Part shown: positions 6,046-10,080 of the stretch, piece by piece | How positions within the stretch are numbered: the stretch's first letter is position 1 | Layout of the letters: each line of letters opens with the position of its first letter | NCBI GenBank assembly: GCA_041749595.1 | Contig: JBGTBA010000113.1 | Coordinates: 1-10,080, forward strand | DNA length: 10,080 nucleotides | Reading direction: 5' to 3' | Origin: Aurantibrevibacter sp041749595 | Lineage (GTDB): Bacteria; Bacteroidota; Bacteroidia; Flavobacteriales; Flavobacteriaceae | The notes under the pieces: model-generated | What the model was told of the DNA's origin: nothing | What the model saw: the letters and a program-made list of their open reading frames with translations, nothing else | Databases searched by the model: none | Made by a program: the position numbers and the translations under genes

Positions 6046-7080
6046 TTATGTGTTGATAATGATTTTCATGGCCTTTTCTTTAGAGCTATTCAAAAATACG
6101 TGATACGCCGTTTCAATTTCGGATAACTTAAAATGATGCGTAATCATTTTGTTCAGGTCAAATTTGTTGGCCGATACGGCTTTAATAAGCATGGGTGTGG
6201 TGTTTGTATTCACCAATCCGGTCGTAATGGTCAGGTTTTTGATCCATAAATCCTGGATTTCAAAATCAACCTTTACCCCATGGACACCTACATTGGCAAT
6301 ATGCCCACCGGGTTTTACCATACTTTGGCATATATTCCAAGTTTCGGGAATCCCCACCGCTTCAATGGCGACATCCACACCTTCCTCGGCAATTTTTTTT
6401 ATCCTATCCAAGACATTCTCTTTGGCACTGTTAATAGTGTGTGTTGCCCCCAATTCTCTGGCAAGTTTCAGTCTGTTGTCATCCATGTCAATGGCTATGA
6501 TTATCGATGGGGAATAGAATTGTGAAGTTAACAACACGGCCGTTCCAACAGGCCCCACACCTACTATGGCAATAGTATCCCCAGGTTTTACGTTTCCATA
6601 TTGCACCCCTATTTCGTGGCCTGTTGGCAGAACATCGCTCAAAAGTACGGCGATATCATCATCAATCGTTTTGGGAATTTTGAACAAACTGTTGTTGGCA
6701 TGCGGAATGCGAACATATTCTGCCTGGACCCCATCGATCATATACCCCAATATCCAGCCGCCATCTTTGCAATGGGCATATAATTGTTTTTTACAATACG
6801 AACAGGATCCGCAGGATGTAATGCAGGAGATTATTACTTTGTCCCCTTTTTTGAATAGGGTTACACTTTTGCCAACTTCTTGAATGATTCCAATACCTTC
6901 ATGCCCCAAAATCCTCCCTTTGGCAATTTCGGGGTTTTTACCCTTGTAAATACCCAAGTCCGTACCGCAAATGGTTGTTTTTATCACCTTGACGATGACA
7001 TCGGTAGGTTTTAAAATTTTCGGCATCGGTTTTTCTTCTAGGGCGATATCGTGATGACCATGGAATACAAGTGCTTTCAT
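6046..7080 (-). CDS. zinc-dependent medium-chain alcohol dehydrogenase
   Basis: A 344-residue MDR-family alcohol dehydrogenase that oxidises an alcohol, or reduces an aldehyde or ketone, with a nicotinamide cofactor. Probable catalytic zinc ligands are Cys38 (ICGTD), His60 with Glu61 (GHEGIG) and Asp150 (LSDVLPTG). A complete structural zinc lobe is present at Cys90, Cys93, Cys96 and Cys104. The Rossmann glycine motif GVGPVG is at 174-179, followed by IAIDMDDNR, where Asp198 at the strand end favours NAD+ over NADP+. The sequence resembles the secondary-alcohol/isopropanol dehydrogenase branch (TTICGTD, ISCITSCG, DGGWILG). The substrate cannot be fixed. It lies 68 bp downstream of the acyltransferase gene on the same strand, so co-transcription is possible. 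Confidence 0.93.
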   Translation of the reverse strand: MKALVFHGHHDIALEEKPMPKILKPTDVIVKVIKTTICGTDLGIYKGKNPEIAKGRILGHEGIGIIQEVGKSVTLFKKGDKVIISCITSCGSCSYCKKQLYAHCKDGGWILGYMIDGVQAEYVRIPHANNSLFKIPKTIDDDIAVLLSDVLPTGHEIGVQYGNVKPGDTIAIVGVGPVGTAVLLTSQFYSPSIIIAIDMDDNRLKLARELGATHTINSAKENVLDRIKKIAEEGVDVAIEAVGIPETWNICQSMVKPGGHIANVGVHGVKVDFEIQDLWIKNLTITTGLVNTNTTPMLIKAVSANKFDLNKMITHHFKLSEIETAYHVFLNSSKEKAMKIIINT

Positions 7081-7148
7081 AATAGTATTGATTGTTTACT
7101 AATTCAATTTTTACCGTTCCTTGACTATAAAGTGTTTAAAAAATCCGC

Positions 7149-7895
7149 TTATACCCCAATGCTATTTTCAATGCCGTTGGCAAAGGTTGCTCGTTCAAGA
7201 ATTGAATCGGCATAATTCAATCCCCTATTATTGCCCAAATAGCCTTCCCCTATAGACCGCTTCCTGATTACAACTGCGGGCGAACCGTAGGCAATGACCT
7301 GATCCTGAATATTGTTCAATACCAATGACCCGGCACCAATTACGGTGTTTGCGCCAATGGTTATGTTTTCAATGATCTTCGCACCCAATGAAACGGCAGA
7401 GAATCTACCCAATTTAAAATTTCCACCCGTACAAACACCGGGGGAAAGGCTGGAATATTTTTCAAGATTGCCCTCGTGCCCAAGGGATGCGTTGGTGTTG
7501 ACAATACAAAACTCCCCAATGGTAGAGAAGGAATTGATTATGGCACCGGGCATAATAACGGAACCTTTTTCTATCGTTACACCCTTTCCCAGTATTGCCC
7601 TAGGGTGTATAACTGAAATAAAATTAAAGCTCTTTGATATTTTTAGAATCCTTTGAACCATTAAATTACGGATCCAATTATCACCAATGGCCACTATACC
7701 ACCAAAAATGGAATGTTTCTCCATAAGTGACAGAATATCATATTCATTGCCTAAAATGGTATGTCCAAACTTTTCTGAACCCTTTTTCTGAAAAGAATCG
7801 ATAAATCCTAGTACGTTGTATTTGCCTTTGGACTCTATACAATCCAGAACCACGCCACCATGGCCCGAGGCTCCAATTATTAAAATATTTTTCAT
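7149..7895 (-). CDS. NeuD/PglD-like sugar O- or N-acyltransferase (left-handed beta-helix)
   Basis: A 248-residue acyltransferase of the NeuD/PglD type, which transfers an acetyl or similar acyl group from CoA to a sugar-like amine or hydroxyl. The N-terminal nucleotide-sugar-binding fold starts MKNILIIGASGHGGVV (glycine loop 8-14). Hexapeptide repeats of a left-handed beta-helix run from about residue 95 to 210. The likely catalytic base is His140 with Glu141 in NASLGHEGN, where family members commonly have a His-Asp or His-Glu pair. The helix closes at GSPAVVIRKRS. A further stretch of about 35 residues (214-248) extends beyond the usual end of about 210. No nucleotide-sugar, aminotransferase or glycosyltransferase genes are nearby, so its substrate is unclear; the dehydrogenase downstream is its only possible partner. 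Confidence 0.88.
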   Translation of the reverse strand: MKNILIIGASGHGGVVLDCIESKGKYNVLGFIDSFQKKGSEKFGHTILGNEYDILSLMEKHSIFGGIVAIGDNWIRNLMVQRILKISKSFNFISVIHPRAILGKGVTIEKGSVIMPGAIINSFSTIGEFCIVNTNASLGHEGNLEKYSSLSPGVCTGGNFKLGRFSAVSLGAKIIENITIGANTVIGAGSLVLNNIQDQVIAYGSPAVVIRKRSIGEGYLGNNRGLNYADSILERATFANGIENSIGV

Positions 7896-8350
7896 TTCGT
7901 TTCTCAGTTTATGTGATGTTCGTTTTCTTTGTTTCCTGTTACTTGGTCCAAATGGAAATCATTATAAAAACCATCAGTATAACGAACATTATTACGCATT
8001 TTCTCATTTTGATATTTGTATTCGTTTGTCTTTCATTTAAGTTCAAGAACGATGTTATAAATAGTATGCAATTGGCCTTCACCTTTTTGCCAATTACCGA
8101 ACCGTAAAACGTAAGAAAAAAAAAAGTGCTGTAAATGAATGCTACGGACTACATTTATTGATTATAATACGCATAAAGTTAGTGCTATTATACTGATAGC
8201 CTGTTATAGAATTATAGGTAAATAGTATATAATATCTGGATATTTTAAACCTTATTCGGCATTTTTAGATTCCTTGTCGGTGACAGGAACCCTTGTTGGA
8301 ATAAGGGTTTATTTAGGGCAAACAGATGTACTGTCATGAAATTTTTTGAC
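7896..8350. other. AT-rich intergenic region without a convincing gene
   Basis: These 455 bp lie between the acyltransferase start and the end of the small-protein operon. Frames on both strands at 7913-8107 are open but look like low-complexity AT-rich reading; a 22-residue hydrophobic minus-strand frame (7939-8007) is the most protein-like. A run of ten A (8116-8125, T10 on the minus strand) follows only a weak stem. From 8150 to 8250 the DNA is markedly AT-rich. The right part holds the inverted repeats described separately. Confidence 0.5.
8247..8310. repeat. nested and mutually exclusive inverted repeats
   Basis: There are three pairings. The outer arms AAACCTTATTC (8247-8257) and GAATAAGGGTTT (8299-8310) pair over 11 bases with one extra G. 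An inner stem pairs TTCC and TGTC (8270-8278, one bulged T) with GACA and GGAA (8282-8289) around GGT. A third, perfect 7-bp stem pairs AACCCTT (8288-8294) with AAGGGTT (8303-8309). The third stem shares bases with both others, so only one arrangement can form at a time. It lies 40-100 bp downstream of the small-protein operon and may act in termination, but no U-run follows on the minus strand. Confidence 0.5.
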
Positions 8351-8686
8351 TCAGTTCTTGGTTTTTGGTGTATTTCCATGTGCGAAAACACTAGTAATGG
8401 CAAATTCCAGAATGGATCCAAAAATCCTTTTGGTTTTGCTTTTCGAACGATCGAACAGGGCCATCTTAAAAATCCGTCCTGTAATAAGTCCCAATGCACT
8501 TCTAAGAAGGTTGTTTTTTATTTCTGTAGAACCCGCTGCTTCCTGTAAGGTGCTTTTTATTAGATTAATAGGTTTAAGGCTTTCATATGTACAATAAAAT
8601 TGATGTTTAAGCGCATTTAGTTCATCTAATTGTCTGATTTCCAATAAAGCAATGATTTCTGTTATCGTCTCCCCTTTCGTTTTCAT
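8351..8686 (-). CDS. protein of unknown function, last gene of the small-protein operon
   Basis: A 111-residue protein without a recognised family. The N-terminal half (about 8-50) reads as amphipathic helices (ITEIIALLEIRQLDEL and following). The C-terminal half has two glycine-containing hydrophobic stretches, LLRSALGLITGRIFKMALF (60-78) and FGSILEFAITSVFAHG (89-104), separated by a strongly basic loop (SKSKTKR). This suggests a membrane-associated protein. Its ATG at 8686 lies three bases after the stop of the 36-residue ORF, supporting co-translation. Position and composition match the accessory proteins that follow YtxH and holin-like genes in flavobacterial stress operons, though I cannot name the family. 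Confidence 0.75.
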   Translation of the reverse strand: MKTKGETITEIIALLEIRQLDELNALKHQFYCTYESLKPINLIKSTLQEAAGSTEIKNNLLRSALGLITGRIFKMALFDRSKSKTKRIFGSILEFAITSVFAHGNTPKTKN

Positions 8687-8689
8687 CTG

Positions 8690-8800
8690 TTACCATTTAT
8701 TTACGGAATCTATGGGGACCATGCACTCCCCGGAAGAGGCAATTCGCCATTTATAATTTTCTTCCCAATATTTCTTAGGGAGTATATCAGCTTGTTTCAT
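8690..8800 (-). CDS. 36-residue small protein overlapping the holin-like gene
   Basis: This ORF starts at ATG 8800 and ends at TAA 8690-8692. The start sits inside ATGA, so it overlaps the stop of the upstream holin-like gene (TGA at 8797-8799), and its stop is three bases before the next ATG. A GGAAG lies just upstream of the start. The peptide begins MKQADILPKKYWEENYKW, continues RIASSGECMVPIDSVNKW, has three Trp and is hydrophilic, so it is neither a signal peptide nor a membrane helix. Exact packing between two genes is the main support. No function is known to me. It could be the remnant of a longer gene. Confidence 0.55.
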   Translation of the reverse strand: MKQADILPKKYWEENYKWRIASSGECMVPIDSVNKW

Positions 8801-9150
8801 GACATCTTCCGCTTTAACAACTGTTTTATTACAAGATTACGGACCGGTACAATAAGCCAAGCCTTCTTGTTTAGATAAACCACCAATCCCAAAAGCATAT
8901 ATAAGCCGGCCACACTAAAAAACCCATAATGCACGGCACCTAAAATATTACCTATATAAAGGGATGCCCCAACACTAAAGACAAATACAAACAATGCCAC
9001 AAAAACAGCAACGACAAATCCTGAGACAATAGAGGAAACCACCTCCGCAGAGGCATCTATAGTCTTAAGCCTAACCAACTTAAAGGTAGTCTTCCCATAA
9101 TCTTCCATTTTATCGAAGAGCATTTCTATCGGGGTTGCCTTTTCTTCCAT
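8797..9150 (-). CDS. holin-X/phage-holin-superfamily-like membrane protein
   Basis: A 117-residue inner-membrane protein of the type annotated as phage holin family (holin-X-like). The N-terminal 35 residues (containing LFDKMEDYGKTTFKLVRLK) are charged and helical. They are followed by two membrane helices at about 37-62 (VVSSIVSGFVVAVFVALFVFV) and about 76-93 (GYF-like region ending LLGLVVYL). The C-terminal tail is basic (NLVIKQLLKRKMS). No endolysin or other phage genes are near, and these proteins are commonly chromosomal partners of YtxH proteins in stress operons, so a lysis role is unlikely. It lies 26 bp downstream of the YtxH-like gene and overlaps the next ORF by ATGA. Confidence 0.8.
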   Translation of the reverse strand: MEEKATPIEMLFDKMEDYGKTTFKLVRLKTIDASAEVVSSIVSGFVVAVFVALFVFVFSVGASLYIGNILGAVHYGFFSVAGLYMLLGLVVYLNKKAWLIVPVRNLVIKQLLKRKMS

Positions 9151-9176
9151 TTTATGTTGAAAATTTTAAACTATCA

Positions 9177-9455
9177 CTAAACCGGTGTCTTCTCGTGCTC
9201 CTTGGTCAGTTCGTTTAATTTTGCCTTCCCTTTGGCAATAAACCCTTCGATCCCTTCTTTGGTGTCACCATATTTATGGGAAACGGCATCCAATAATTCT
9301 TCATACTTTTCTTCTAAGGCACCTGCATATTCTTCTCCCTTACGGGTTATTTTTTTTCTGGTCTCCGTTCCCTTGTCCGGTGCAAATAAAATGCCCAAAA
9401 CCGCACCTGCGGCCAAACCTGCCAAAACACCCAAAACTACTTTTCCTGATTCCAT
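9177..9455 (-). CDS. YtxH-domain stress-associated protein
   Basis: A 92-residue protein with the YtxH layout: a glycine- and alanine-rich membrane helix at about residues 6-24 (VVLGVLAGLAAGAVLGILF), immediately followed by the hallmark APDKGTETRKKI and then a long charged amphipathic helical tail (about 30-90). YtxH proteins are general or envelope stress proteins in Firmicutes and Bacteroidota, without a defined biochemical activity. The ATG at 9455 is nine bases after the stop of the upstream Lmo0937-like gene, and the holin-like gene follows 26 bp downstream. Confidence 0.88.
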   Translation of the reverse strand: MESGKVVLGVLAGLAAGAVLGILFAPDKGTETRKKITRKGEEYAGALEEKYEELLDAVSHKYGDTKEGIEGFIAKGKAKLNELTKEHEKTPV

Positions 9456-9464
9456 AATACTTGT

Positions 9465-9689
9465 TTAAATGATATGTTCGTTTATAATTCTATGTTTAAA
9501 AATAGCTCCTAAAAATGCACAAGTGCAGGCGTTAAGAAGCGATAAATGTATTATTGCACCCGCATTGTACAAAAAATGGTTAACTGCCCAAACCACTAAA
9601 AATACTAACGCCATAGCGTACAAAAGGTATTGTATGCTATTGTTCCGTTGTATTATTTTTTTACTGAAAGACCCTAATGTTTCGTCCAT
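9465..9689 (-). CDS. Lmo0937-like two-helix membrane protein
   Basis: A 74-residue protein with a hydrophilic N-terminal 18 residues and two membrane helices at about 20-41 (YLLYAMALVFLVVWAVNHF) and about 45-65. The link between them, NAGAIIHLSLL, resembles the W...AGGxIHxLL pattern of small Lmo0937-family proteins, although these are usually about 50 residues; internal Met26 could be an alternative start. Such proteins are often found beside YtxH and CsbD genes. It is the first recognised gene of the operon. A one-mismatch -7 element (GAAGTTTG on the minus strand, plus-strand 9787-9794) lies about 100 bp upstream. The family assignment is by pattern only. Confidence 0.65.
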   Translation of the reverse strand: MDETLGSFSKKIIQRNNSIQYLLYAMALVFLVVWAVNHFLYNAGAIIHLSLLNACTCAFLGAIFKHRIINEHII

Positions 9690-9954
9690 TACTTATCGTT
9701 TTTAATGGTACTTCTTTATGCATGGCCATACTATGGGGTAGATTGATTTCTATGATCTTTACTGCACGTATTTTAATGGTTATTTCCAAACTTCCTTTGC
9801 ACACCATAAAGATAACGGCGTAAAAAAATAAAACTGTTATACAACTTTGCATGAAGGTTACATGATTTCTCTCCCTTCTACTCTTCTATGTTTGTTTTTT
9901 GGTAATACGTGGCCCAAACTTTTTTTTGAAAGCTCTGGAAATAAAAAATTTCTT

Positions 9955-10002
9955 GAAACTGACTATCCCCGAGGCAAGCCATAGGGGTATTTCGCCAGTT
10001 TC
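9955..10002. repeat. REP-like palindromic unit with CCCCGAGGC core
   Basis: The outer arms GAAACTG (9955-9961) and CAGTTTC (9996-10002) enclose an inner imperfect palindrome, CCCCGAGGC followed by AAGCCATAGGGG (9967-9987): CCCC pairs with GGGG, and GGC with GCC at the tip. The core is one I associate with dispersed intergenic repeats in flavobacterial chromosomes; this is from memory and unverified. Confidence 0.5.
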
Positions 10003-10003
10003 A

Positions 10004-10023
10004 TTTTGGCCTTAGGGCCAAAA
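10004..10023. repeat. perfect 8-bp hairpin, TTTTGGCC arms
   Basis: TTTTGGCC (10004-10011) and GGCCAAAA (10016-10023) pair perfectly around a TTAG loop, immediately after the preceding palindrome. On the plus strand it ends in an A-run and on the minus strand in a T-run, so it could also terminate minus-strand transcription from the right. Confidence 0.5.
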
Positions 10024-10049
10024 ACCGAAATTTTGTATTTTACCTCACC

Positions 10050-10073
10050 CGGAACTGCAAAAAGGCAGTTCCG
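10050..10073. repeat. perfect 9-bp hairpin, CGGAACTGC arms
   Basis: CGGAACTGC (10050-10058) and GCAGTTCCG (10065-10073) pair perfectly around AAAAAG. The flanks ACCTCACC (before) and ACCTCTC (after) look like a short direct repeat around the hairpin. The window ends here, so the element may continue. Confidence 0.55.
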
Positions 10074-10080
10074 ACCTCTC

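Larger units (their letters stand above)
9690..10080. other. intergenic region with no convincing gene, ending in repeats
   Basis: Upstream of the small-protein operon I see no well-supported gene. A 63-codon minus-strand frame (9661-9852) starts with a hydrophobic stretch but overlaps the Lmo0937-like start by 29 bp and resembles chance reading. Its stretch around 9700-9850 probably contains the operon's promoter. From 9955 on, the DNA is a succession of hairpins. Confidence 0.45.

Noticed and set aside
7913..8107. 64-codon plus-strand hydrophobic frame starting at GTG
   Set aside because: It lies in AT-rich DNA where hydrophobic frames arise by chance, has no recognisable motif, and the opposite strand is equally open.
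8797..9150. Prophage remnant suggested by the holin-like protein
   Set aside because: No endolysin, structural, integrase or attachment sequences are present, and YtxH/Lmo0937-like neighbours point to a chromosomal stress operon.
9661..9852. 63-codon minus-strand frame upstream of the Lmo0937-like gene
   Set aside because: It overlaps the better supported downstream start by 29 bp, and its composition after the hydrophobic start is not protein-like. The interval more probably carries the operon promoter.

Overview
The window reads like the chromosome of a member of the Bacteroidota, most likely a marine Flavobacteriaceae. The coding sequence is AT-rich, genes alternate strand in short units, Shine-Dalgarno sequences are weak, and at least one intergenic region carries matches to the Bacteroidota -7 promoter element TAnnTTTG. 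Several proteins (the PhnP-like metallohydrolase, the cysteine-free endonuclease III and the 485-residue protein of unknown function) match forms that I know from flavobacteria. This placement is from memory of these families, not from a search. I see no rRNA, tRNA, CRISPR array, phage or transposase gene.

Layout from left to right. Positions 1-60 may hold the lysine-rich tail of an upstream gene. An alpha/beta-hydrolase esterase (140-799, +) converges on a two-gene minus-strand unit made of a PhnP-like metallo-beta-lactamase-fold hydrolase (1306-2070) followed by a membrane-anchored protein of unknown function (796-1290). Divergent from these, across a shared promoter region, is a 485-residue conserved protein of unknown function (2159-3616, +). 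A BCP-type peroxiredoxin (3750-4199, -) and endonuclease III (4264-4920, +) form a divergent pair that fits peroxide and DNA-damage defence. Next come an ECF-type sigma factor (5161-5742, -) and, downstream of it, a small 49-residue ORF (4946-5095, -).

After about 300 bp of AT-rich spacer come a zinc-dependent medium-chain dehydrogenase (6046-7080, -) and, upstream of it on the same strand, a NeuD/PglD-like acyltransferase (7149-7895, -). Both lie inside AT-rich non-coding flanks, without the sugar-biosynthesis genes that usually accompany the acyltransferase. A 455-bp stretch (7896-8350) has no convincing gene but contains a compact set of competing inverted repeats (8247-8310).

The right end holds a tightly packed minus-strand operon of small membrane or envelope proteins: an Lmo0937-like two-helix protein, a YtxH-domain protein, a holin-X-like protein, a 36-residue ORF overlapping its upstream neighbour by ATGA, and a 111-residue protein of unknown function. 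YtxH and Lmo0937-like proteins are usually stress-associated, so this looks like an envelope or general stress operon. The last 130 bp consist of three successive hairpins that resemble dispersed REP-like intergenic repeats.

Nothing here is clearly an unprecedented system. The best candidates for new biology are the two small ORFs (49 and 36 residues), the small-protein stress operon as a unit, the 485-residue protein of unknown function, and the structured non-coding segments at 8247-8310 and 9955-10073.
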